Made by a program: the position numbers and the translations under genes. From an uncultured Lactobacillus sp. (lineage in GTDB: Bacteria; Bacillota; Bacilli; Lactobacillales; Lactobacillaceae), in assembly GCA_937916845.1 (NCBI GenBank), contig CALFSK010000049.1:1-64000 (forward strand): a stretch of 64,000 bases of DNA, given 5' to 3'. Shown piece after piece: positions 53,402 to 61,969 of this stretch (within the stretch, counting starts at the first letter, position 1; each line of letters opens with the position of its first letter). The notes under the pieces were generated by a model that saw nothing but the letters and a program-made list of their open reading frames with translations, had not been told where the DNA came from and did no database searches.

Positions 53402-53625
53402 TTAAAGTTCCTCCTTGAATTTGTAAGTTGATTGGTCTAACTCAAACATAACCAATTACAAGCAACTATTTTAGCTTGTTTAAACCTAATAGCGTTTTAG
53501 AATAGCATAATTCGGATTAAATTACTGGAATTAGTCCCGGCCATTAAACCAACCACTCAAATCCCCGCACAATATGGTAAGATTATCTTAATAATAGTAA
53601 ATATATTGTGGGAGAATCAGGACGA

Positions 53626-56310
53626 ATGCGAAAGTTATTAAAGCCTAAATTTTTATTTTTATTTTTCTGGATTATTGCAGTGTTCGCAAGCATTGCAGTT
53701 CTACCAAATATCGAATCATTTTTAACCCATCAAGAAGTTCGCACGACTCAGTCAGGAATGACTAGTAAACAGCAATTACGCTGGGGACACGGTTTAGCGG
53801 ACACGCAATCACTAACCCTAGTCTTTAATAATCCTGGCGGCAAACTAACGGCTTATCAGAAATCCCAAGTTAGCCAAACACTTTCTAACCTTAATTTGAA
53901 AGCTGACTATTACGGCATCAAGCAGTTACGTACGAATCAGATGATGACGAACGATAAGAAGTTGCTGACCGCCAGTGACGGTTCAACCGAGATTGCCGTC
54001 GCCGCAGTTAAGTCGAGCGCGGAAAATTTACCAATCGTTGCCGAACAGATCAATAATGCCATCGCCGTTTCGGGTCTCAATACGGCCGTAACCAATCCGC
54101 AATTGGTCGCGCGCGCGCATACTAGACAACGCGTCCGCGAAGTCATCAGTGCCTACCTCATTGGTAGTGCGGTGATGCTACTAGTACTAGGCTTTATCTT
54201 CCGCTCACTACTGGTTCCCCTCATTAATTTATTAACGCAAGTGATTGTTTTAATTACCTCAATGAGTCTAGTGACTAACGCACAAACCACTTGGCACCTC
54301 CCATTTTCCACCGAAAGTGTCGTGCTAATTGGTCTCGTTAGTTTTCTAGTCACCAGCCTACTGACCTGGTCCTTCATGCGCGACTACTGGGCTGAGGACG
54401 TGCTTGCCGATGGTGACAAGGTCAGCTTGGCAACCATGTCAATCCAATATAAACGTTGGCTAGTTGTCCTATTACCACTAGCCATTCTCGCCCTCGTTCT
54501 TGGACAGACGAGTTGGCTATCGCTAGCGTCAGCTTGGACAATTGCCATCACACTAGTCATGGCTGCTTTAGCGACGCCGACCCTCAACTATGCTTTTACC
54601 GCTTTACTCGGTGAAAGTATTTACTGGCCAGGGACCCGGGCTTGGCGGCCACGTGCCAAAAATCTATGGGGACAATTTGCCCGCCTTAGTCATTGGCAGC
54701 CAATCCTCGGCTTACTCGCCGCTGCAGTTTTGATTGTGCCCGGATTATTGATGGCTAAAGTCCAATACGCGGACGACAATTTACGGCCGACCCATCAAGA
54801 TCAACTCTCATCTGCAGAGCTAGGTCAGCAAATTCTAACTGCTCATTTTGGCAATGGCGCCGCTGAACCGATCGTTGTGACGATTCACAACGCTAAACCA
54901 GTGACCACCCAAGCAAATTTACAGGCTTTAGATGCCTTGACCACCAAACTTCAAGTAGTTAAAAACGTTGCACGGGTCGTTTCAGTGACCCAACCAACTG
55001 GTCATCGCCTCAGTCCGTTTTACGTTAAAAATCAGATTGCCCTGATCAACGCTGACTTAGCTGGTAAACAAGTGACAGTCACTGGTCTTCAAAAAGCCAT
55101 CGCAGCCAATCAACAAGCCTTACAACAAGCTGAAACCAAGCAACATGCCAAATCCGTTGATAAGCTGTCTGATCGTCTAAATAACGTTGCTACGACCAAT
55201 GACGACCTGCTGGAACAGATTTCCGACTTGAACGACACGCTGTCAGAACCAGCGTCAACCCCTCGACATGCCAGCCGGGTCAATCGGGCATTTAACAAGT
55301 TAAATCGTTTAAATCGCCGCATGACTAGTCAGCTTAATGGTCTGGTCGACCAACAAAATACGGTCGCTGAACAGGCTGGGCGCGCCAATCAAAAGGTTCG
55401 CAAAGTCAATAAATCCTTAAAGAAAACAACGCAGTCCCTTCAGACGCTACTGGCTTCACTTAAAGTTACAAGCACTTACCTGACCGGACTGTCCAACAGT
55501 CAAATTGGTCAAAGTTTTTACTTACCAGCCAATGGTCATCTCAATGACGACTATCAAAATAGTCTCTTTACCAACGTCAGCAGCGATCAGCTCACGACGC
55601 AATTGACCATTACACTGAGCACTTCACCAACTAGCGCAACTAGTTTGAAGACCATGAAAACCATTAAACAAGTGGTCAAGCACGGCTTATCCGCAACAAC
55701 GTTGAGCCACGCAACGGTCACCACCAGCGGGGTCACGAGTCAACAAGCCGCTCATCACCAGCTGATTTCAAAGCACGGATTGACATGGACCATCCTCAGT
55801 TTAGCCATCATTGCAATTTGTCTCTGGTTAACGCTCAGCTCGTTTACGTTAAGTGCCCTGCTCACAACTGGGTTAACCCTGCTACTCATCGCAAGCTGGG
55901 GTTGGACACAGTTAATCATGACAACTTGGTTTAATAACGGTCCCCTTAGTAGCAGCGTCTTTCTATGGGGCGTTGGCTTGTTAAGCCTCCATTGGTTGAG
56001 CCTCACCTTGATGACCGTTCATCGTAAACACTGGCTTCAACATTTCGATGACGCGAAGTTGCTTCGACACTTCTACTTATCTGGTCAATCCGTTTGGCCG
56101 CTAACACTGTTTGAACTGAGTTACTTGTTACCATTACTATTAATGTCTGACGCTAACTTACACGCGTGGGCCGTTATGGGATTGGTGGGGATCACCATCA
56201 GTAATCTCGCGGTACCACTAGTACTACCAGGCCTAATCACCTGGACCGTTCGACCACCTAAAGGGCTTAAAAATTGGTTGACGAAGCACCATGTTTTAAC
56301 GGCAAAGTAA
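53626..56310 (+). CDS. MMPL family membrane protein
   Basis: An 894-residue RND-like protein with two repeats of one helix, an extracellular domain and five helices. The first cluster (about 170-345) contains VLGFIFRSLLVPLINL. The second extracellular part (about 375-690) is long and rich in helical coiled-coil sequence (AETKQHAKSVDKLSDRLNN). Actinobacterial MmpL proteins export envelope lipids; Firmicute members such as YdbT/YdfJ are uncharacterised. The usual proton-relay Asp-Tyr pairs are not obvious. ATG 53626 is taken with GGGAG 11 bases upstream; a GTG six codons earlier is the alternative. Confidence 0.75.
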   Translation: MRKLLKPKFLFLFFWIIAVFASIAVLPNIESFLTHQEVRTTQSGMTSKQQLRWGHGLADTQSLTLVFNNPGGKLTAYQKSQVSQTLSNLNLKADYYGIKQLRTNQMMTNDKKLLTASDGSTEIAVAAVKSSAENLPIVAEQINNAIAVSGLNTAVTNPQLVARAHTRQRVREVISAYLIGSAVMLLVLGFIFRSLLVPLINLLTQVIVLITSMSLVTNAQTTWHLPFSTESVVLIGLVSFLVTSLLTWSFMRDYWAEDVLADGDKVSLATMSIQYKRWLVVLLPLAILALVLGQTSWLSLASAWTIAITLVMAALATPTLNYAFTALLGESIYWPGTRAWRPRAKNLWGQFARLSHWQPILGLLAAAVLIVPGLLMAKVQYADDNLRPTHQDQLSSAELGQQILTAHFGNGAAEPIVVTIHNAKPVTTQANLQALDALTTKLQVVKNVARVVSVTQPTGHRLSPFYVKNQIALINADLAGKQVTVTGLQKAIAANQQALQQAETKQHAKSVDKLSDRLNNVATTNDDLLEQISDLNDTLSEPASTPRHASRVNRAFNKLNRLNRRMTSQLNGLVDQQNTVAEQAGRANQKVRKVNKSLKKTTQSLQTLLASLKVTSTYLTGLSNSQIGQSFYLPANGHLNDDYQNSLFTNVSSDQLTTQLTITLSTSPTSATSLKTMKTIKQVVKHGLSATTLSHATVTTSGVTSQQAAHHQLISKHGLTWTILSLAIIAICLWLTLSSFTLSALLTTGLTLLLIASWGWTQLIMTTWFNNGPLSSSVFLWGVGLLSLHWLSLTLMTVHRKHWLQHFDDAKLLRHFYLSGQSVWPLTLFELSYLLPLLLMSDANLHAWAVMGLVGITISNLAVPLVLPGLITWTVRPPKGLKNWLTKHHVLTAK

Positions 56311-56313
56311 TCT

Positions 56314-56364
56314 AAAAAGAATGGATGACTGCGTTTTGAAGACGCAGCCACCCATTCTTTTTTG
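56314..56364. terminator. Bidirectional terminator
   Basis: AAAAGAATGG and GACTGCGT pair with ACGCAG and CCATTCTTTT, followed by TTTTTT on the plus side; shared by the MMPL and adhesin genes. Confidence 0.85.
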
Positions 56365-56400
56365 CTATCTAACTTTTACTTATCCCTAACAATCGTCAAA

Positions 56401-58416
56401 TTAATTAGAGCGCCGGCGGTAGAAATGTACGCCCAACGCCACTAGAATTCCTGCTAAAGCTAATCCAATAATCGCGTATAACCGTTGTGGCTGCTCATTA
56501 GTTTGCGGTAACGTCGTACCCGTACCTGGCTTAGTTCCAGTTCCGGGTTGTCCATCTTGATTGGATGACGAACCGCCACCGTTATTGCCGTTGCCTTGGT
56601 TTGAGGCTCCCGGCGCCGTGACTCCGGGATGTCCTGGTGTTGGCGTCTGGGTCCCTGGATTTTCAGGGGCGGGCGTCCCCGTGCCAGGCTTTTCTGGTTC
56701 AGTTACACCTGGTTTTTCAGGTGTCCCAGGTTCTGGTTTCCCAGGTTCTTCCGGTGTACCCGGTTCCTCAGGATTCCCAGGTTCTGGCTTTCCTGGCTCT
56801 TCCGGTGTGCCTGGTTCCTCAGGATTCCCAGGTTCTGGTTTCCCTGGCTCTTCCGGTGTACCCGGTTCCTCAGGATTCCCAGGTTCTGGCTTTCCTGGCT
56901 CTTCCGGTGTGCCTGGTTCTTCGCCGCCATTTGCTTCCGGTTCATCGGTCGCTTTGACAGCTACAGATGCTGTTTGCCCAGCCGTGATCGTAAATGGTAA
57001 CGGCTCGGAAGATAATTCGTAGTCCGCTGGCGCTTTCGTTTCCACAAACTGATAGTCGCCAGGCGTCAGACCATCTACCGTTAACTGGCCCTGTTCATCG
57101 GTCGTGAGGTCGCTCTTAATAACGGTCCCAGCCGCGTCCTTTAATTCATACACGGCACCAGCTAAAGCTTTCCCGTCAGTCGCATCGGTCTTACTCAAAA
57201 CAACTGAGCCCGTTTCCGGTTCCACCGGTGTCTTCGTATCACTTTGGCTAACTTGGACTGGTGTTGCGGTATCCTTTGCATTGATGGTGAACTTGATTGG
57301 CGTACTGTCAAGTTCGTAGCCAGCGGGCGCTTTCGTTTCAACAAATTGATAGTCACCGGGTACTAGTTCGCTGATGGCAATTTCGCCATTAGCGTCAGTC
57401 GTCAATCCGGATTGCATAACGTCACCAACTGAATCTTGTAACTCATATTTAGCACCGCTTAACTTGGCCTTGGTTTCAGCATCCTGTTTGCTAAAAATAA
57501 CCTCGCCGACAGGATCACCGGCACCAATATCGTTGCCGCCGTTACCAGTCCCGCTACCACCATAGCTAACGTTCCCACTGACAGTTGAGCCATTCATTGA
57601 AGCCGTATTAGTCCAGTTACTACTGCCACTTGAAACATTGCTTAACTTGCTGTTGTAAACCATGTTGACCGCAGTGGTGATATTACTAAATGTAAACGTA
57701 ATCTCACTACCGTTAACGCTGACTTCTGGTGTAACGGTACCGTTCTGAACAAAGTTTCCCGCGTCATTGTAAGCGCCAGTGTAAGCAATCACTGATCCTG
57801 GCACAAACGTCTGATTAGGGCTCAGCGTATCTTTAACGACAACCGAGCCGAGCTCTTTGCCTTCAGGATTAAAAGCAACGTTCCACGTTAACTTTGATGG
57901 TAGCCCATTATTGTCATACCCGCTGATCCAACCTAATTTGTTGACGGTCCAATCATAGTGAACATCTGAAGTCGACGTCCCCTTTGCATAAAACTGTAAC
58001 GTCCCCGACCGGTTAGTCCCAGTATGAGCTAACGCATCATTAAACGTAATCGTCCCCGCTGTCTGGCCAGCTTTGATCACAAAATTTCCGACTGTTTGAC
58101 CGTTATTGTCAACGATTGGAAAGCTTAGGTCAACCGGTGCAATCGCACCATTTGGCAATTCAACAGTTGCAGTATCGCCGTTCGCAATTGGCTGGCCGTC
58201 ACGAATGGACCACTCATACTTAACCGTATAATCTTCCCATTTGCTTAGTGAACCCGTATCTGACATCACCGTCCCATGTCGGTCAGTAACCACTGCACTA
58301 CTGCCCGTTAAGCCATTGGTTGGAATTTCAGACGCTCTGGCAACACGCCCCAACGCTAAAACCGTCGCAAAAACTGTCAACAGACCAAGTAGGACTGCAA
58401 ACAATTTGACTCGCAT
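56401..58416 (-). CDS. Sortase-anchored adhesin with CnaB domains, LPQTNE
   Basis: A 671-residue surface protein. Signal peptide (about 1-29, ending VARASE), N-terminal adhesin Ig-like domains (about 35-275, with VVVKDTLSPNQTFVPGSV as in collagen-binding proteins), CnaB domain 1 (about 304-379) and CnaB domain 2 (about 403-479), both with VETKAPA and Lys/Glu positions for isopeptide bonds. Then four 17-residue proline-rich repeats (about 499-566), a Gly/Ser-rich spacer and sorting signal LPQTNE (about 636) with helix and RRRSN tail. Sortase A would link it to peptidoglycan. GGGGGAG precedes the ATG at 58416. Confidence 0.9.
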   Translation of the reverse strand: MRVKLFAVLLGLLTVFATVLALGRVARASEIPTNGLTGSSAVVTDRHGTVMSDTGSLSKWEDYTVKYEWSIRDGQPIANGDTATVELPNGAIAPVDLSFPIVDNNGQTVGNFVIKAGQTAGTITFNDALAHTGTNRSGTLQFYAKGTSTSDVHYDWTVNKLGWISGYDNNGLPSKLTWNVAFNPEGKELGSVVVKDTLSPNQTFVPGSVIAYTGAYNDAGNFVQNGTVTPEVSVNGSEITFTFSNITTAVNMVYNSKLSNVSSGSSNWTNTASMNGSTVSGNVSYGGSGTGNGGNDIGAGDPVGEVIFSKQDAETKAKLSGAKYELQDSVGDVMQSGLTTDANGEIAISELVPGDYQFVETKAPAGYELDSTPIKFTINAKDTATPVQVSQSDTKTPVEPETGSVVLSKTDATDGKALAGAVYELKDAAGTVIKSDLTTDEQGQLTVDGLTPGDYQFVETKAPADYELSSEPLPFTITAGQTASVAVKATDEPEANGGEEPGTPEEPGKPEPGNPEEPGTPEEPGKPEPGNPEEPGTPEEPGKPEPGNPEEPGTPEEPGKPEPGTPEKPGVTEPEKPGTGTPAPENPGTQTPTPGHPGVTAPGASNQGNGNNGGGSSSNQDGQPGTGTKPGTGTTLPQTNEQPQRLYAIIGLALAGILVALGVHFYRRRSN
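56719..56922 (-). repeat. 51-bp tandem repeats (four units) in the adhesin gene
   Basis: Four 51-bp units encode EEPGTPEEPGKPEPGNP. Silent differences alternate between units (GTGTACCCGG versus GTGTGCCTGG on the plus strand), so the array is really two copies of a 102-bp pair, showing a second round of duplication. Such arrays change length by recombination and set how far the adhesin reaches through the wall. Confidence 0.9.
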
Positions 58417-58607
58417 TTTTGACTCCCCCATTCTCTCGTTCACCGCTATTTACCAAACTACTTTTTGTTAAAATCATAACGACAATAACCTCAGACCGGC
58501 ACCACCGCTACTTTAACAAAGTTAACAATATACCCAACCGTTCGCAGTGGTATACCAATAGGCTTGCTTAGATAGTTTTGCAAACAAATTCGCCCGTTAA
58601 CAAAAAA

Positions 58608-58733
58608 GTAGAGCGTGGTCCAAAAGACGGTTAGTTTGCGAACATTAACGTGAAAGTAGCGATTATTCCTGGGTTTGGAATAGTCGCTACTTTCGGGTTA
58701 AGCGGAACAAACTGCCTTTTAGCCCACGTTTCG
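58608..58733. repeat. Large intergenic imperfect hairpin
   Basis: An approximately 125-bp inverted repeat: outer arms CGTGGTCCAAAAGACGGTTA and CTGCCTTTTAGCCCACG, inner stem AAAGTAGCGATTATTCC/GGAATAGTCGCTACTTT. It is distinct from the E elements and occurs once here. It looks like a small non-coding mobile or structural repeat. Confidence 0.65.
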
Positions 58734-58747
58734 ACCATAGCAATAGG

Positions 58748-58781
58748 AAAAGCCAACCAGAAAATTTCTGATTGACTTTTT
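58748..58781. terminator. Hairpin terminator candidate
   Basis: AAGCCAACCAGAAA/TTTCTGATTGACTT stem with TTTTT on the plus side and a short T run on the minus side; it would stop minus-strand transcripts from the GNAT gene before the adhesin promoter. Confidence 0.5.
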
Positions 58782-58823
58782 GAATTTTATTTCTAACTCT
58801 AGATCTAACTAACTTTATTCTAT

Positions 58824-58920
58824 AACCTAAAGATTGAGAGTACTGGAACTAATTTAATTGCGGCCATGGCACCGCTTATCGTTAGGAATCAAGCATTTTT
58901 CATCGCTGCGCCTGCATCTT
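58824..58920 (+). repeat. Composite structured repeat E8 (leader-only remnant)
   Basis: CCTAAAGATTGAGAG through ACCGCTTATCGTTAGGAA to CGCTGCGCCTGCATC, matching the leaders of E4 and E7 (ACTGCTTATC, CGCTTCGCCGGCAGAATC). It stops at the end of the GNAT gene. Confidence 0.75.
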
Positions 58921-58923
58921 CAC

Positions 58924-59358
58924 TTATAGCGTATATTGCATCGCTTGGTGCTTCAAACCAGCTTCCATAAAGATGGGGCCCACTGCTTTAAAGCCTAACT
59001 TTGCGTAAAACTGCTGGGCGGTCACTTGGGCACCCAGTTCCAGCTGCTGATAACCTTGCGCCTTAGCATCACTGATCATCCGTTTAATCAGCGCACCCGC
59101 GTACCCGTGTCCCCGCGCGGACTTCAGGGTCGCCACCCGCTGAATATGTAACGTGGTCGCATCGTTAGGCGTTATCCGGGCCGTGGCGACGGCGCGCCCT
59201 TGATCATCATATAAGACGTAGTGCCACGTTGCGGACGTGACCGTATCTAATTCTAGGTTAGGGTCAATGCCCTGTTCTTTAATAAAAACCGCCTTACGAA
59301 TCATGATTGCATCCGCATAGACCGTCGAACTCGTTTGATTGCTTTGCTTAATCTCCAT
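58924..59358 (-). CDS. GNAT family N-acetyltransferase, ElaA-like
   Basis: A 144-residue acetyltransferase: IRKAVFIKEQGIDPNLELD at the N-terminus, IQRVATLKSARGHGYAGALI (acetyl-CoA loop, about 70-90), and LELGAQVTAQQFYAKLGFK. This order is that of the ElaA-type acyltransferases whose substrates are unknown. The ATG at 59358 follows GGTGGG by 8 bases. Repeat remnant E8 abuts its stop. Confidence 0.8.
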   Translation of the reverse strand: MEIKQSNQTSSTVYADAIMIRKAVFIKEQGIDPNLELDTVTSATWHYVLYDDQGRAVATARITPNDATTLHIQRVATLKSARGHGYAGALIKRMISDAKAQGYQQLELGAQVTAQQFYAKLGFKAVGPIFMEAGLKHQAMQYTL

Positions 59359-59535
59359 ACCTTTAACCCACCTTTTAATGAAATTGAGCTTAACTGTTTT
59401 ACGTGCTAACGTCAACTAACCATTTAACGCATTCTTAAAAATGTTAGCGATTGCGAGGTGATGACTTATGTTAAAATGATTTGATGACTGCTATTTGAGT
59501 CATATCCAAATTTCTCGCAAATGAGGTCTTTACAC

Positions 59536-61689
59536 ATGCTTACCAAACTCCGTCAACACCTCAATACGCGGATTGGTTTCTTTTGGCTGCTCGTTATTTT
59601 GTTTTGGGCCAAAACACTCTTTGCGTATTTAGCTGAATTTTCATTAGGCGTTTCGGATATCCTGCAAGTCTTCTTGATGTTAGTCAATCCAATTGCCATT
59701 ACGGTGTTTCTCTTTAGTTTGGCGTTCTACATTCGTAAAACTGGTTACTACTACTACATCCTCTTATTGATCGATGCTTTAGATACCGTTTTACTGTATG
59801 CCAACGTCATCTACTACCGCGAATTCACTGACTTTATGACCGTCAGTACCATTACCGGCTACTCTAAAGTTAATCAGGGTTTAACCGGTTCCTCGCTGGC
59901 ACTGACCAATTGGTACGACTTCATTTATTGGGCTGACATTTTAATTCTATTGGCCCTATTCGTCTTTCATCGGATCAAACACGACGACCGACCGATTCCC
60001 AAGCGAACCGCTTTTGCCTTCACTTCAGTGGCCATCGCCGGCTTCGGGTTGAACCTGACCCTTGCAGAATCCAACCGTCCACAGCTGTTAACGCGGACCT
60101 TTGACCGTAACTACATTGTCAAATACTTGGGACTTGATGCCTTCACGATTTACGACGGGATCAAGGATGAGCAAACCAACCACCAACGTGCCAGCGCAAA
60201 GAAGTCCGAGCTGGACACCGTCAAAGAATTCACGGAATCACACTACGCCGCCCCGAACGCTAAAATGTACGGCATTGCCAAGGGCAAAAACGTGATCGTG
60301 ATTCACTTGGAAAGCTTCCAGCAATTTCTCATTGATAAAAAAATCAATGGTAAGGAAGTCACGCCATTCTTGAATAAGCTCTACCACAGTAATTCGACTT
60401 ATTCATTTAAAAACTTTTTCCATCAAGTTGGCCAAGGTAAAACCAGTGATGCCGAAAACATGTTGGAAACGAGTACTTACGGCCTATCGACCGGGTCCCT
60501 GTTTTCACAGCTAGGCTCGGACAATACGTTCCAGGCGGCCCCCGCAATCTTGAATCAACGGGCCAAGTACTCCTCAGCCGTTTTCCACGGGAACGTGGCT
60601 AGTTTTTGGAATCGGAATAACACTTATAAGAACATGGGTTATCAGTACTTCTTTGACGCCAGTTACTTTGATACGACTGGTGACAAATCGACCGGATACG
60701 GGTTGAAGGATAAGTTACTCTTTAAAAACTCCGTTGAATACTTAGAGCGGCTGCAACAACCGTTCTACGTTAAGTACATTACGGTCACTAACCACTTCCC
60801 ATTCACGATGGATAAAGAAGATACTGATTTTAAGACAACCGATACTAGTGATTCCGCCATCAACGGCTATTTCCAGACCGCCCACTACTTAGACCAATCA
60901 GTTCACGAATTCTATAACTACCTGAAGAAAGCCGGTCTGTTAAAGAATTCAATGATTGTCTTGTATGGGGACCACTACGGCCTCTCCAACAGTGAGAACG
61001 AAACGTTAGCGCCAATCTTAGGAAAATCAGCTAGCGACTGGAGCTCGTACGACAACGCCCAGTTGCAGCGGGTCCCATTCATGGTCAACATTCCCGGAAC
61101 GACCGGGGGTAAAATTGAATCAACGTACGGTGGCGAAATTGACGTCTTGCCAACCATCCTGCATTTGCTAGGGATTTCTAGCAAACGTTACATTCAATTT
61201 GGGACCGACCTATTCTCTAAGGATCACGATCAAACGGTCGCGTTCCGAAACCGCGACTTCGTTACACCTAAGTACACCGTTCTAAATGATAAAATTTATA
61301 GTAACGAGACGGGTGAACAAGTCGACGCGACGGAAGAAGTCCAAAAGCAGATCGACGCTGATCAGAAAAAAGTTAATAAGGAACTGAGTCTCTCAGACTC
61401 CTTGAACAATAAGAACTTGTTGCGTTTCTACACACCAAAGGGCTTCAAGAAAGTCGACGCGGCGAAGTACAACTACGCTGACGGCCTTGAAAAGGAAATC
61501 GAACTTCAGAACAAACTGAAGAACGGTTCCACTAGCCTCTACTCGAAGAACGGCAACAAGTCGACCGAATCGTTGTACCGCACGGATGCACCAGAAGACA
61601 GTCATAAGAAAACTGACTCCACGCGGATCAAGATCACCAATCCTGATGACAATGATACTTCGGCTACTTCTAGCAGTAGTTCCAAATAA
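59536..61689 (+). CDS. ltaS: Lipoteichoic acid synthase, LtaS type
   Basis: A 717-residue membrane phosphoglycerol transferase: five N-terminal helices (about 15-190), then an extracellular sulfatase-fold domain (about 240-620). Active-site features: metal Glu in VIVIHLESFQQFL, nucleophile Thr in GQGKTSDAENMLETS, substrate HGNVASFWNRNN, and metal Asp-His in MIVLYGDHYGLSN. It polymerises glycerol phosphate from phosphatidylglycerol outside the membrane. GAGG lies 9 bases before the ATG at 59536. A low-complexity Ser/Thr tail ends the protein. Confidence 0.9.
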   Translation: MLTKLRQHLNTRIGFFWLLVILFWAKTLFAYLAEFSLGVSDILQVFLMLVNPIAITVFLFSLAFYIRKTGYYYYILLLIDALDTVLLYANVIYYREFTDFMTVSTITGYSKVNQGLTGSSLALTNWYDFIYWADILILLALFVFHRIKHDDRPIPKRTAFAFTSVAIAGFGLNLTLAESNRPQLLTRTFDRNYIVKYLGLDAFTIYDGIKDEQTNHQRASAKKSELDTVKEFTESHYAAPNAKMYGIAKGKNVIVIHLESFQQFLIDKKINGKEVTPFLNKLYHSNSTYSFKNFFHQVGQGKTSDAENMLETSTYGLSTGSLFSQLGSDNTFQAAPAILNQRAKYSSAVFHGNVASFWNRNNTYKNMGYQYFFDASYFDTTGDKSTGYGLKDKLLFKNSVEYLERLQQPFYVKYITVTNHFPFTMDKEDTDFKTTDTSDSAINGYFQTAHYLDQSVHEFYNYLKKAGLLKNSMIVLYGDHYGLSNSENETLAPILGKSASDWSSYDNAQLQRVPFMVNIPGTTGGKIESTYGGEIDVLPTILHLLGISSKRYIQFGTDLFSKDHDQTVAFRNRDFVTPKYTVLNDKIYSNETGEQVDATEEVQKQIDADQKKVNKELSLSDSLNNKNLLRFYTPKGFKKVDAAKYNYADGLEKEIELQNKLKNGSTSLYSKNGNKSTESLYRTDAPEDSHKKTDSTRIKITNPDDNDTSATSSSSSK

Positions 61690-61720
61690 ATAATCTAAAA
61701 ACGTTTCAACAACTTAGATT

Positions 61721-61770
61721 GAAAGTCCCCTGCGGAAATCAAAAAATTTCTGCGGGGGACTTTTTTTAGC
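61721..61770 (+). terminator. Terminator of ltaS
   Basis: AAAGTCCCCTGCGGAAAT/ATTTCTGCGGGGGACTTT followed by TTTTT. Confidence 0.9.
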
Positions 61771-61780
61771 AGTCCTTACT

Positions 61781-61857
61781 CGCGCTCCGTTGGGCAGAAC
61801 CAGTGTGCTCTGAGGGACAGCCCCACGACCGCATGTTATCAGTGACAACCGGACTAA
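61781..61857 (+). repeat. Composite structured repeat E9 (ends-only derivative)
   Basis: CGCGCTCCGTTGGGCAGAACCAGTGTGCTCTGAGGGACAG is the start of module A, joined directly to CCCCACGACCGCATGTTATC and CAGTGACAACCGGACTA, the end of module B. Everything between has been deleted. Confidence 0.8.
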
Positions 61858-61969
61858 GTTTATAAATAACTAATTTTTGTCTTTCAGACTTTATCTCTTG
61901 GGATTGGCAACCCGCTCAACCGTAGTTAATGCTAAACTATAAATAAATCTATTTAAGGGGGCTCAATCA

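Noticed and set aside
56719..56922. CRISPR-like array
   Set aside because: Units are directly tandem without unique spacers and encode the adhesin stalk in frame.
56561..57022. Long plus-strand open frames opposite the adhesin gene
   Set aside because: An artefact of the proline/glycine-rich repeat codons read in other frames; no ribosome site.
8494..61857. Insertion sequence or prophage as source of the repeats
   Set aside because: No transposase, integrase or phage gene occurs in the window, and the elements are bounded by structured ends rather than simple inverted repeats.
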